Both the position numbers and the translations under genes were made by a program. DNA of 22,316 nucleotides, from positions 1 through 22,316 of the IMG/VR virus record IMGVR_UViG_3300007734_000477; one strand, given 5' to 3'. Shown piece after piece: positions 7,048 to 14,843 of the stretch. Each line of letters opens with the position of its first letter. The first letter of the stretch is position 1. The stretch is from a virus. Under the pieces are notes generated by a model that was not told the DNA's origin, did no database searches, and saw only the letters and a list, made by a program, of their open reading frames with translations.

Positions 7048-10000
7048 ATGGCAGCCTCGAATGAGTTGGATAGATATTTCGCTCAAGAAGATGGGGGCGA
7101 TCAAGCACAAGCAACAACGCCACAAGTTGACGAGTTAAGCTCATACTTTCAAGAGCGTCAGCAAGATCAAACACAACCAACGCAAGAATCAGATTTAGAC
7201 AAGTATTTTAAGGAGCAAGAAGCGGATAGGCCATCGCGCGCTGGTGCCATTGGCAGAGCAATAGCAGAAGAGTTTTTGCCAACTACTGTTGCTGGCCTTA
7301 CCGCTAGAGGGTTAGGCACACTACCAGTACCAGCAGTACCGAAGTTTCTGCTTGGAGCAACAGGCGCAATTCTTTCCTACGGCGCGGCTGGTAGGTTGCA
7401 AGAACAAGCCGCAAGGATGATTGCTGGAGATAAAGCAGTCGAGGAATTTAAGGCTCAAAGACAGCGCGATATAGCCGAGTATCCAGTATCTACGTTTGCT
7501 GCATCAGCCGCAACACCCACCGCTGGAGGAATCGCTGCCCTTGGAAGAAGGGGATTAACGGCAGCAGGGCAAATTGTTCGTGGTGCCTTGACAAAGGCTG
7601 AGACTGTTGCTCCGAGAGTTGAGGAAGCCGTTGCGCCTAAAGTTGCTGGAGAGGTTGCCGAACAATTGCCAGTGCAACAAGAATTACCATTGGGTGGAGT
7701 TGCCAAAACAAGCGAAGATATTGCCAAGGAAAGAGCGCAATTGATAGCTAATGTGGAGGCGCAGGCGGAACCAGGGCAAAAAATAAGCAAGTTTGCGGAA
7801 AGACTAATAGCTTCTGAGAGTACGTCAGATGATATGGCTAAAGCGATTGCCGACAATAGGGCATTGTATAATACTTTTTCGCCCAAGGGTATTGCAGAAA
7901 AATTACGGAAACTTTCGCCTCAACAAGTAAATGTATTTGCCCAAGCAGACGATTTGGTTGGCAAGGTTGCAAAACAAATCAATATGAATAAATCGTTTGA
8001 TCTTAACGATATACAAGCAGGTAAAGCCCAGTTTCTTGAACTTAAGAAAGGATACACAAATTACGGACAACTCTTAAATGTTGCAAAGCTTGCTGTCACA
8101 AATCCGTTTCAATACGCATTCACCTTAGAGAGAACGCTCGAAGCCGCCGCAAGGGGATACGCAACAAAGGGAGAAAAGGCAAAGCAAGCTGCTGATGTGG
8201 CAAAGCAACTTACTCCAGAGCTAGAAAAGAAGGCTATGACATTATTTAAGAACAAGCAGAACGCAGAGGACGCGATGCGCGAGGCTTATACAAAAGCAAG
8301 AACTGATTTTTCAAAAGAAGCAGATGTGGTTGCCAAGCAACTAGAGGACAAGGCTTTGCTGGCAACCGCAAAGTTGGCTGAATTTGAAGGAGATTTACTA
8401 ACAAAGGAATTGGGTGTGCAACTTTCAGATCATATTAGGGGCAATCTTTTAACAACGCTATCCCAAGCGGCAAACATAATGGGCAATACAGTCAATATGC
8501 CAATTCGGGCCGCAACTAGGCAGGTGGCATCGCTGTTAGATCAAATTGAAAGAATCATAGTAAGACCAGTTGCCACAAGAATACCTGGAACAAAGGGGGC
8601 TGCGGGAAATTATCTAGCAGAACAAAAGCAGTTTATGTCTCCATTGGGGCGAGGCACACTGGAAAGGTTTATTGAGGTTGGCAAGGGTGGTGGCAGGGGG
8701 TTAAAGGAAGGACTAGTTGGGTTGGTAAAAGGCATATCTCCAGAGCGTCAATTAGCTGGAGAAAGCATACAAGGATCTAGACCCATTAGATCCTTGAGGC
8801 GAGCTTTTACTGGCGAAGGATTGGCCGAGCCGATTGCCGAGGGCATGGCGGGTACTGCGGCAAAGGCAATGGATCGAATAAGACTTCTTGCGGAGGGTAC
8901 GCTTGGAATTTCCCCTGAAGTTAATTTTAGACTCCTGCAACTTGGCGATGCGCCTCCACTAAGAATGGCTCAAGCTAGACTGCTCACCGAAGCTAGGCAA
9001 TTAGAAGGGTTAAAGGGCAAGGCGTTGCAAAGGGCGGTAAGATACCCAACACAAGAGGAGGTTGATAAGGTTGCGTCCGAAACCCTTGAAGCCGTATATC
9101 AGCAAGACACAAAGTTATCTAGGGGCGTAAAGTATTTAACAGAATTAGCCCCAAAGTATTTAGGCAAAACACCACTCATAGGAAAGCCACTAGCAGGGGC
9201 AGCCAGAATAGCCACAACTGCTGTCCTCCCATACCAAAAAACACCAACTAATATAGTAGACGAGATTCTACAATACTCAATTCCAGAGTATTCTTTCATA
9301 CGGGGTCTTGCCGAACAAGGGCAAGGCAACTTCAGGGAAGCAAAACTACACTTTGCAAAATCTATTGTTGGCTACGCAATAGGCAATGTGGCAGACATAT
9401 TGTCTAGGGCTGGCGTAATAACAGACGAAATGCCGAAATCAGATAAGGCACGGGACATACAATTCCAAGCCGCCCCATCCAGAATGATAAACATTGATGG
9501 CTCAGAAAGGTTTTTGAAAACTGGATCTAGGCAAGAGATGGAGCCTGGAGATTCTTTGAGGTCGCTTGAAAAGCTTGGAGTCGTTGGAGCAATAATGTCA
9601 ACGCGCCACGCGGCCAACCAAGCAACTGAAGGCGGCACTGGATCTATCGGCGAGACGTGGGGTGCAACCCTTCCACAAACCCTAAAATTTGCGTTTCAAC
9701 AAAGTTTCTTGCGCAACATGAATAGTCTTCTTGGAGCTGTATCTAGGGGTGAAGCAAAGGATGTGGATGGGTGGCTTGCAAATTACTACAGCGCGTTGTC
9801 GGCAGTAGTATTGCCTAATCAACTAACTGCGGTCTCAAGATATTTAAGCGAAAATATGCCAGACAAGATTCAAGTTAAGGACATAGAGGGTGGCGATTTT
9901 GCAACCAAGTCCTACAACATATTCAAGGAAGTGGTCAAAAGGAAGTGGCCTGGAAGTGCTGGAGATTTACCTTCAAAAATAAACGTATGGGGCGAACCAG

Positions 10001-10419
10001 TGCCTCAAACGCCAGAAGGCGTTGATCCATTTATATATAATTTCATAGATCCAACTAGACCAAGAAAAGTCACCTATGATGATGTGACTCTTGCTGTCTA
10101 TGATTTGTATAAAAAGACTGGCAAAACTGACGGCATACCACAAGTGCCAGATCGAGACTTGCAAGTATTCAAAAGAAGAACTGGTCAGAGAGCAAGATTT
10201 AGGCTCGACCCATTGCTTTATGAGGAATACGCAAGTGCGGTTGGAAAGGCAAATAGGCAAGTTGCGGAACAACTTTTAGGTGATAAAAGATTTAGAAGGC
10301 TTATTCCAGAAGAACAAGTCAAAACGCTGTCTAACGCATACAATAAGGCCAGTAAGACAGCGAGAGAAAACTTCATCAGAAAGAACCAAAGAAGCATAGA
10401 GTTTGGACAGGAGTTATAA
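7048..10419 (+). CDS. Very large internal virion (ejection) protein, T7 gp16-position analogue
   Basis: A 1123-residue, largely helical protein and the longest gene in the window. Three copies of a short acidic-aromatic motif open it: LDRYF (7-11), ELSSYF (29-34) and DLDKYF (49-54), separated by Gln/Thr/Asp linkers. An Ala/Gly-rich hydrophobic stretch (about 66-126, including AVPKFLLGATGAILSYGAAG) could interact with membrane. The rest is Ala/Lys/Glu helical with no catalytic motif that I can identify. The muramidase activity that T7 gp16 carries at its N-terminus is here in the next gene. ATG 7048 has only a weak ribosome binding site, six bases after the previous stop. Identification rests on size, composition and position. 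Confidence 0.6.
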   Translation: MAASNELDRYFAQEDGGDQAQATTPQVDELSSYFQERQQDQTQPTQESDLDKYFKEQEADRPSRAGAIGRAIAEEFLPTTVAGLTARGLGTLPVPAVPKFLLGATGAILSYGAAGRLQEQAARMIAGDKAVEEFKAQRQRDIAEYPVSTFAASAATPTAGGIAALGRRGLTAAGQIVRGALTKAETVAPRVEEAVAPKVAGEVAEQLPVQQELPLGGVAKTSEDIAKERAQLIANVEAQAEPGQKISKFAERLIASESTSDDMAKAIADNRALYNTFSPKGIAEKLRKLSPQQVNVFAQADDLVGKVAKQINMNKSFDLNDIQAGKAQFLELKKGYTNYGQLLNVAKLAVTNPFQYAFTLERTLEAAARGYATKGEKAKQAADVAKQLTPELEKKAMTLFKNKQNAEDAMREAYTKARTDFSKEADVVAKQLEDKALLATAKLAEFEGDLLTKELGVQLSDHIRGNLLTTLSQAANIMGNTVNMPIRAATRQVASLLDQIERIIVRPVATRIPGTKGAAGNYLAEQKQFMSPLGRGTLERFIEVGKGGGRGLKEGLVGLVKGISPERQLAGESIQGSRPIRSLRRAFTGEGLAEPIAEGMAGTAAKAMDRIRLLAEGTLGISPEVNFRLLQLGDAPPLRMAQARLLTEARQLEGLKGKALQRAVRYPTQEEVDKVASETLEAVYQQDTKLSRGVKYLTELAPKYLGKTPLIGKPLAGAARIATTAVLPYQKTPTNIVDEILQYSIPEYSFIRGLAEQGQGNFREAKLHFAKSIVGYAIGNVADILSRAGVITDEMPKSDKARDIQFQAAPSRMINIDGSERFLKTGSRQEMEPGDSLRSLEKLGVVGAIMSTRHAANQATEGGTGSIGETWGATLPQTLKFAFQQSFLRNMNSLLGAVSRGEAKDVDGWLANYYSALSAVVLPNQLTAVSRYLSENMPDKIQVKDIEGGDFATKSYNIFKEVVKRKWPGSAGDLPSKINVWGEPVPQTPEGVDPFIYNFIDPTRPRKVTYDDVTLAVYDLYKKTGKTDGIPQVPDRDLQVFKRRTGQRARFRLDPLLYEEYASAVGKANRQVAEQLLGDKRFRRLIPEEQVKTLSNAYNKASKTARENFIRKNQRSIEFGQEL
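8770..8796. repeat. Perfect 10-bp inverted repeat inside the large virion gene
   Basis: The arms are CAAGGATCTA (8770-8779) and TAGATCCTTG (8787-8796) with a 7-base loop GACCCAT. It lies within the coding sequence, so it may be incidental, an RNA stability element or a binding site. It has no following T-run, so it is not a typical terminator. Confidence 0.5.
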
Positions 10420-10420
10420 T

Positions 10421-11557
10421 ATGGCAAAATTCAACGTAAACCCAAGCAAAGATGTTCTCACACAACAAATGCGAGAATCAATGAATAGGATTTTAGAGGG
10501 AGGAAATATGGAAAAAGATATGACTAATCGTTCTATTGCCGAGGATCTAACCAACAAGCCATACGCTCCAGTTCCAGAAGATATTCGTGGAGAATCTTCT
10601 CGCCTATTGCTTGAGCCTGCTGGTGCTGGCGAAGTTGGTACTACAGTAGGTGGCGCGCCAAATACTAGGGCAATGATGGATGCAGATTTGAGGCAACAAA
10701 TAGAGGGTAAGTTTAATGAGGGTGCTGGCGGTGTGCCAGCCAGCGCAATGCCATACCAAGGACCAACTACGCCAAGACCAGTACAGCCTCGCGGAACCCG
10801 CGCATCAGTTGAGCCGCTTACTCAATGGGTTGCTAATAACACGATAAATTGGGAGGCAAGGCGAGACAAGCAAGGCAATATAGCGGTATATGACATACCT
10901 TCTGGCGATTATGGTGGCACAAGAGAGGTTGCTGGAATTACTGATAAGTATCATCCAGAAGCCTTTAAGCGCATAGAGGCATTGCCTGCAAGCCAGAGAG
11001 AGAAGGCGAGCGCAGACTATGTCTTGGATTATACGGCTCCAATTGCAAATGTAGTTCCAGATCCTCTAAAGGCGCACGCTGTTGATCTTGGTTTTAATCG
11101 TGGTGCTGGCGGGTACACCACATTGATTCAGCGAGGGCTGAATGCCTTGGGCGTGCCAGTGCGGGTTGACGGAGCTTTTGGTAAAAAAACATTGGCAGCT
11201 ATGGAACAAGTAGATCCAGTCCAGTTAATCAATGCAACTGAAGATGCTTACCTCCAGAGGGAACGGGCAATGGCAGAGGCCGACCCAAACAGAGCGAAGC
11301 TATATCAAGGCATAGTAAATCGTTCTAATAAAAGAAGGCAATCCGCAACAATGTATGCCAAGGCCAACTTGCCATATACTGGACCATTAGAGCCAGAGGT
11401 TAAGCCTCCACCCAAAGAGAATGTGGATGAATCTTCTCCAAGATACGCAATGGCAAACCTACCTTATACTGGTCCACTAGAGCCAGAAGTTAAGCCTCCA
11501 CGCAAGGAGGAGGTTGAAGGGTATGAGCCAAGACCTCTTGGGCTTGGGCTGAGTTAG
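10421..11557 (+). CDS. Virion-associated muramidase, GH108-like with peptidoglycan-binding segment
   Basis: A 378-residue protein. I chose ATG 10421 because AGGAG at 10409-10413 is correctly spaced. After a disordered N-terminal 130 residues, the segment 139-260 reads like a glycoside hydrolase 108 / secretion-activator domain: NWEARRD (candidate catalytic Glu145), VYDIPSGDYGGTREVAGITD (157-176), HAVDLGFNRGAGGYTTLIQR (219-238) and VDGAFGKKTL (249-258). The last is the usual 'DGxxGxxT' end of GH108/PG_binding_3. The expected role is local peptidoglycan cleavage during DNA entry, because it closes the virion-protein run; a role in lysis cannot be excluded. The C-terminus has a 30-residue tandem repeat. 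Its stop overlaps the convergent gene's stop by three bases. Confidence 0.7.
   Translation: MAKFNVNPSKDVLTQQMRESMNRILEGGNMEKDMTNRSIAEDLTNKPYAPVPEDIRGESSRLLLEPAGAGEVGTTVGGAPNTRAMMDADLRQQIEGKFNEGAGGVPASAMPYQGPTTPRPVQPRGTRASVEPLTQWVANNTINWEARRDKQGNIAVYDIPSGDYGGTREVAGITDKYHPEAFKRIEALPASQREKASADYVLDYTAPIANVVPDPLKAHAVDLGFNRGAGGYTTLIQRGLNALGVPVRVDGAFGKKTLAAMEQVDPVQLINATEDAYLQRERAMAEADPNRAKLYQGIVNRSNKRRQSATMYAKANLPYTGPLEPEVKPPPKENVDESSPRYAMANLPYTGPLEPEVKPPRKEEVEGYEPRPLGLGLS
11354..11533 (+). repeat. Two tandem 90-bp (30-residue) repeats at the lysozyme C-terminus
   Basis: Residues 312-341 and 342-371 share NLPYTGPLEPEVKPP at the same place in each 30-residue unit, giving units at 11354-11443 and 11444-11533. 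The DNA copies differ at many third positions (for example CTTGCCATAT against CCTACCTTAT), so the duplication is old and the protein sequence has been kept. It is a Pro-rich extended linker or anchor. Confidence 0.85.
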
Positions 11558-11916
11558 TCGGATATTTTCGGCTTCCAAGTAATCCAAGAACCCTTTGTTC
11601 CATCAAAATAAGAATTACCATTCTTCCAAGAGGAGGAGCTTCCATAAAAAAAGCTACCCGATTTAACGACTAGCTTTCCATTGCCAAATACTTGCTTCCC
11701 ATTTGCACCATAATAACCACCAGATGTCGCAAAACCCCTGCCATTGGAATAAATGAATTTACCATCTGATGTTACTGCGGTGTTTCTCCCCGTAATGATT
11801 GCTGATTTGCCTAATACGCCTCCAGCAAAATCACCAATACCAATTTCATCCTCATCTTCCGCCATCACCGATGCCATCAGAATCGCCGTTAGTGTTATCA
11901 TTGTTATTGCTTTCAT
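11554..11916 (-). CDS. Small secreted glycine/serine-rich protein on the opposite strand; candidate moron
   Basis: A 120-residue protein. I chose the ATG at 11916-11914 because it gives a textbook signal peptide: MKAITMITLTAILMASVMA with cleavage after the final Ala (residue 19), followed by acidic EDEDE. The mature part repeats Gly/Asn/Ser/aromatic units such as DGKFIYSNGRGF, GGYYG, NGKQVFGNGKLVV and GSFFYGSSSSW, suggesting a beta-solenoid-like surface or periplasmic protein. It is the only credible minus-strand gene. It converges on the lysozyme with overlapping stops and diverges from the nuclease gene with only 37 bases between. That isolation suggests its own promoter and expression apart from the lytic operon, as for lysogenic-conversion or moron genes. 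The family is not recognised. A longer start at 11955 is possible but would bury the signal peptide. Confidence 0.7.
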   Translation of the reverse strand: MKAITMITLTAILMASVMAEDEDEIGIGDFAGGVLGKSAIITGRNTAVTSDGKFIYSNGRGFATSGGYYGANGKQVFGNGKLVVKSGSFFYGSSSSWKNGNSYFDGTKGSWITWKPKISD

Positions 11917-11953
11917 GTAAAAAGTCTCTAGCACAAACCGAAAGCCGTCAAGC

Positions 11954-12511
11954 ATGAAACTATCATCACGCCAAGTTGGAGCAGTTGGGGTAGCTCGCGT
12001 AACAGGAGCGTTGCTGCGGTGCGGATACAACGTGCTTACGCCCTACGAGGATTTTGCTGGGTACGATGTGGTGGCTGAGAAGGATGGGAAGTTCTACCGC
12101 ATCCAAGTTAAGACCGCACAGACCGTAGAACCTGGGCGCACAAAGTACCGCTTCACTACTTCTACTGGCAATGGCTTTAATATCCCCAAGCGAGCAATCA
12201 GTGGTGTGGATTATGTTGCCTGCTGGGGCATGAACGATGACCTATTCTGGCTATTGCCAATTGCCAAGTGTAAAAGCATAACAACTAAACTTTGCCCCTC
12301 GACTGGCCAGCTGGCGGGTATTTCAGAATTTGTGAACGAGAAAGAGGCGTGGGCTAAGTTTGAGGCTGGGTTGAAGGACGCAGAATCCTTTGATGAGGCC
12401 GTGGCTTGGGTCAAGAAGAACAAGAAGATCGTGGAAAAACTGACCATGATGGCAATGATTAGAAGATTTAATGAGGATATTAGCCACGCTAATAAGACTT
12501 GGCGGAACTAA
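11954..12511 (+). CDS. PD-(D/E)XK-type endonuclease-like protein (possible homing endonuclease or resolvase relative)
   Basis: A 185-residue protein. The N-terminal helix GAVGVARVTGALLRCGYNVL is followed by AGYDVVAEKDGKFYRIQVKT, in which Asp38 and the Gln51-Val-Lys53 triad give the D...(E/Q)xK core of the PD-(D/E)XK fold. This 'GYDvv...iQVKT' arrangement is typical of small group-I-intron-endonuclease/resolvase-like families (PDDEXK_11 type) in which Gln replaces the Glu. Strand and aromatic segments follow (VDYVACWG, LFWLLPI), then a charged helical tail (AVAWVKKNKKIVEKL). It starts the recombination block and diverges from the minus-strand gene. It could process Holliday junctions, defend the phage against competing DNA, or be a selfish nuclease; the sequence does not decide. 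Confidence 0.65.
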   Translation: MKLSSRQVGAVGVARVTGALLRCGYNVLTPYEDFAGYDVVAEKDGKFYRIQVKTAQTVEPGRTKYRFTTSTGNGFNIPKRAISGVDYVACWGMNDDLFWLLPIAKCKSITTKLCPSTGQLAGISEFVNEKEAWAKFEAGLKDAESFDEAVAWVKKNKKIVEKLTMMAMIRRFNEDISHANKTWRN

Positions 12512-12534
12512 TTAGCACTCGACCTTGGGGTGGG

Positions 12535-12554
12535 TGGTTGGCTAAACCCAACCA
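12535..12554 (+). promoter_or_regulatory. Hairpin abutting a start codon (possible translational operator)
   Basis: TGGTTGG (12535-12541) pairs perfectly with CCAACCA (12548-12554) around the loop CTAAAC. The right arm ends at the base before ATG 12555. The only Shine-Dalgarno-like stretch (GGGGTGGG, about 12527-12534) lies just before the stem, so folding would either mask the start or bring the ribosome site close to it. Confidence 0.5.
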
Positions 12555-13001
12555 ATGGGCAAAATCAATAGTAGGGCAAAGGGTGCAGCGGGTGAGCGTG
12601 AGTTAGCAAATTATCTACGCGAGCAGGGCTGGCAGAAGGCCAGACGCACCCAGCAATACGCAGGCAATCCAGAGGGTGGTAGCGGAGATGTAGTCTGCGA
12701 GAACTTTCCTTTTCACATCGAAGGCAAGCGTTGCCAAGCACTCAAACCCGAAGAGTGGATGGAACAGTCCAGGCGGGATTGTCCAGCAGGCAAGATACCA
12801 GCGGTATTTTTTAGGCGTAATGGGCGCAAAGAGTGGCTGGTCATATTGACCGCAGATAGCGTGTGCGAATTAGCTCGACAGATTGCACCCGCCAATGTGA
12901 CTATCGAGTATGCAAAGACCGCAACCATTGCCCAAGGCTACTACGTTAAGTCACCAGCCTTTGACGAACTTACCCCAACAACAACAAACCCAAATAAATA
13001 A
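12555..13001 (+). CDS. PD-(D/E)XK nuclease, Holliday-junction-resolvase-like
   Basis: A 148-residue protein. Its start SRAKGAAGERELANYLREQG supplies the conserved helix Glu (Glu14). GGSGDVVCENFPFHIEGKR then supplies Asp45 and Glu56-Gly-Lys58, the full E...D...ExK active site of the Hjc/phage resolvase-like branch. AVFFRRNGRKEWLVIL matches the later strand pair of these nucleases. Phages that make concatemeric DNA need such an enzyme to trim branches before packaging. It lies between another nuclease and an SSB-like gene, in a recombination block. A hairpin touches its ATG. The stop is followed at once by the ribosome site of the next gene. Confidence 0.75.
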   Translation: MGKINSRAKGAAGERELANYLREQGWQKARRTQQYAGNPEGGSGDVVCENFPFHIEGKRCQALKPEEWMEQSRRDCPAGKIPAVFFRRNGRKEWLVILTADSVCELARQIAPANVTIEYAKTATIAQGYYVKSPAFDELTPTTTNPNK

Positions 13002-13013
13002 AGGAGAAATAAC

Positions 13014-13655
13014 ATGGCACTAACATTGAGTGAGTCAGCAAAACAAGAACGCAAACTACCAGAAGCGGGAGCTACTGTAGGCGTTCTCTACAGCCTAGTT
13101 GACCTAGGCCACCAGAAAACTAATTGGGACAACCAAGAGAAGTGGACACCAAAAGTCCGCTTGACCTTTGAGTTGCCCGATCAGACCGATGAGTTTGAGG
13201 TGGTCGAAAACGGCAAAACTACCAAGGTCGAAAAACCTATGGTCGTTTCCATCGAGCAGACACGCAGTCTTGGCGAGAAAGCAAGCCTACGCAAGCTTCT
13301 CGAACAATGGCGCGGTCAGACCTTCACCTCCAAGGAACTCCAGGCATTCAGCTTGAAGAACTTGCTTGGAAAGCCAGCTATGCTGACCTTGATCCACAAG
13401 ACCAGTCAGCAGGGTCGGCAATACTGCGCCATCGCAGGTGCATCGAAACTCCCCAAGGGAATGAAAGCACCAGCTACCACCACCAACGATCAGTTGTATT
13501 ACGAAATCGAGCAGGGTGAGGGTGGCCAGTTTAATGATATGCCAGAATGGTTGCAGGAGAAGATCCGCGCATCCAAAGAATTTGCTACCGCTGCTGGCAA
13601 GTCCACGGCCACTAAGGTCGAGCTTGACGCAGACGGCAATCAAGTTCCGTTCTAA
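13014..13655 (+). CDS. Putative single-stranded-DNA-binding protein (OB-fold-like, SSB-type C-terminal tip)
   Basis: A 213-residue protein with an ideal ribosome site (AAGGAG at 13001-13006). The N-terminal 130 residues are strand-rich: GATVGVLYSLVDLGHQKTNW, KVRLTFELPD, PMVVSIEQTRSL, then GKPAMLTLIHKT and YCAIAGASKLP. I associate this pattern, opening MALTLSES..., with a phage family of OB-fold ssDNA-binding or recombination-mediator proteins. A flexible linker ends in ELDADGNQVPF, an acidic stretch plus hydrophobic Pro-Phe tip like the protein-docking tail of bacterial SSB. It sits between a resolvase-like nuclease and a RecB-like exonuclease, as expected for a recombination set. The exact family name is not certain. 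Confidence 0.6.
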   Translation: MALTLSESAKQERKLPEAGATVGVLYSLVDLGHQKTNWDNQEKWTPKVRLTFELPDQTDEFEVVENGKTTKVEKPMVVSIEQTRSLGEKASLRKLLEQWRGQTFTSKELQAFSLKNLLGKPAMLTLIHKTSQQGRQYCAIAGASKLPKGMKAPATTTNDQLYYEIEQGEGGQFNDMPEWLQEKIRASKEFATAAGKSTATKVELDADGNQVPF

Positions 13656-13660
13656 ATTGT

Positions 13661-14482
13661 ATGGCTCTTACAATCACAGCGAAAGAGCCTACCAATTCCC
13701 GTCTGGTCGCTACTGACCAGGCGGGACATTGGTACACAGCCGAGGGTGAATCCGCCCATGTTGTGATTGGCAAGAACGGAAAAGAAAGAAACACAACCGT
13801 AGCCGATGCGCGCCAGATGGGATTATACCCATCCGTAACCAGCGTGCTTGGCATTATGGATAAGCCGCAATTGACGGCGTGGAAGATTGAGCAGGCAATT
13901 ATGTCCTCGCTCACACTTCCGAAGGAGGCAGATGAAACGCTCGAAGCTTATGCGAAAAGGATCGTCAAGGACTCAAGGGAGTCCACAACCAAAGCAGCGG
14001 AACACGGCACGAGGATGCATACCGAAATGGAAAATATCCTTTTGGGACGTAGTTGCTCCACAGATGAAGTCCTTAAACCTTACATCGAAACCTTTAGAAA
14101 ATGGGCAAGTGAAAATGTCGAGAAAACGCACTGGTGCGAAAAGGGTCTTGTCGGCGCAGGCTATGCGGGAAGGTGTGATGCCTACGTCAAGTTACGCGGT
14201 ATTGGTGACGCTATCATTGACCTAAAGAATCGTAAAGTTAATCCAAAGACAATTCCGTTTTATGAAAATTCTGACTGTCCGCAATTATGGGCTTACAGAT
14301 CAGCAAGCGAGAATCCAAAGGCAGCGTGCGTATCTATTGTGCTTGCATCAAATGATGCCAGCAAGTTGATGACAAAAGTGTGGGATGAGGATGAGTTGTA
14401 TCAAGCTGGAATTGGATTCAATGCACTATTAAAAGTCTGGGCTTGGGTTAAAGGCTACACGCCTCCTGGGATGAAGTTATGA
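13661..14482 (+). CDS. RecB/Cas4-family PD-(D/E)XK exonuclease
   Basis: A 273-residue protein with the ordered motifs of the RecB nuclease family. GTRMHTEME holds His120. YAGRCDAYV holds Asp173. GDAIIDLKNRK holds Asp187-x-Lys189. CPQLWAYRSA holds Gln208 and Tyr212 of motif QxxxY. In phages these enzymes resect double-stranded ends to give ssDNA for recombination. The four-Cys cluster of Cas4 is not present, which argues for a lambda-exonuclease-like role. Its partner is probably the SSB-like protein just upstream, five bases away. ATG 13661 has no strong ribosome site, suggesting coupling to that gene. The stop overlaps the next start (ATGA). Confidence 0.8.
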   Translation: MALTITAKEPTNSRLVATDQAGHWYTAEGESAHVVIGKNGKERNTTVADARQMGLYPSVTSVLGIMDKPQLTAWKIEQAIMSSLTLPKEADETLEAYAKRIVKDSRESTTKAAEHGTRMHTEMENILLGRSCSTDEVLKPYIETFRKWASENVEKTHWCEKGLVGAGYAGRCDAYVKLRGIGDAIIDLKNRKVNPKTIPFYENSDCPQLWAYRSASENPKAACVSIVLASNDASKLMTKVWDEDELYQAGIGFNALLKVWAWVKGYTPPGMKL

Positions 14483-14550
14483 TCGACCCCGCTGACGTAC
14501 TTTGGCTAGAGGAGTTGCTGGATCAAGTTTATCGGAGTCTTGCCAAATGA
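14479..14550 (+). CDS. Tiny 23-residue ORF between coupled genes
   Basis: ATG 14479 overlaps the exonuclease stop (ATGA) and its own TGA overlaps the following ATG 14547 (ATGA). The peptide MIDPADVLWLEELLDQVYRS plus three residues would be one acidic amphipathic helix. Overlap on both sides and the absence of any gap argue that it is translated, perhaps only to carry ribosomes to the next gene. Function unknown. Confidence 0.45.
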   Translation: MIDPADVLWLEELLDQVYRSLAK

Positions 14551-14843
14551 CTGCGCCCAGCATAGCCGAGATGGGTGATGCTGCTGGCGAGATAATCTGG
14601 CGAGTGATGGGTAAGGGATCGGATAAGTCGGCCTACGGCGATTGGCTGGAGAAGGATAGGCCAACTCACGATTACCACATCGCCAGAGCCGTGCGGCACT
14701 TAGCCACAGCGCAGATGCAACTGCACAAGTCCACGCCTTGTCCTGATAATAACGGTGAAACAAGTGTTGACCACTTGGAGCGTGCGCTGGTAAGAACATT
14801 GTTTGTGTTGGCTCAAATAAAGAAAGAGGTTCCAAGATTATGA
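14547..14843 (+). CDS. Small hypothetical protein, DUF5664-like pattern
   Basis: A 98-residue helical protein; ATG 14547 is chosen because it overlaps the preceding TGA. The sequence SAYGDWLEKDRPTHDYHIAR, then AVRHLATA, followed by DNNGETSVDHLERALVRTLF, resembles the short phage DUF5664 pattern (YG.W......Y..A..RHL......D...G..HL.H...). That family is considered related to dNTP diphosphohydrolase folds. The match is from memory and loose, so the function is tentative. It overlaps both neighbours. Confidence 0.45.
   Translation: MTAPSIAEMGDAAGEIIWRVMGKGSDKSAYGDWLEKDRPTHDYHIARAVRHLATAQMQLHKSTPCPDNNGETSVDHLERALVRTLFVLAQIKKEVPRL

Noticed and set aside
7455-7886. 143-codon minus-strand ORF inside the large virion gene
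   Set aside because: It lies fully within a clear + strand gene and is Ala/Ser-rich from reading Ala/Lys/Glu codons in reverse; no motif or ribosome site.
11917-11953. Divergent promoter region between the minus-strand gene and the nuclease
   Set aside because: A promoter is expected here by layout, but no -35/-10 pair could be supported in 37 bases.
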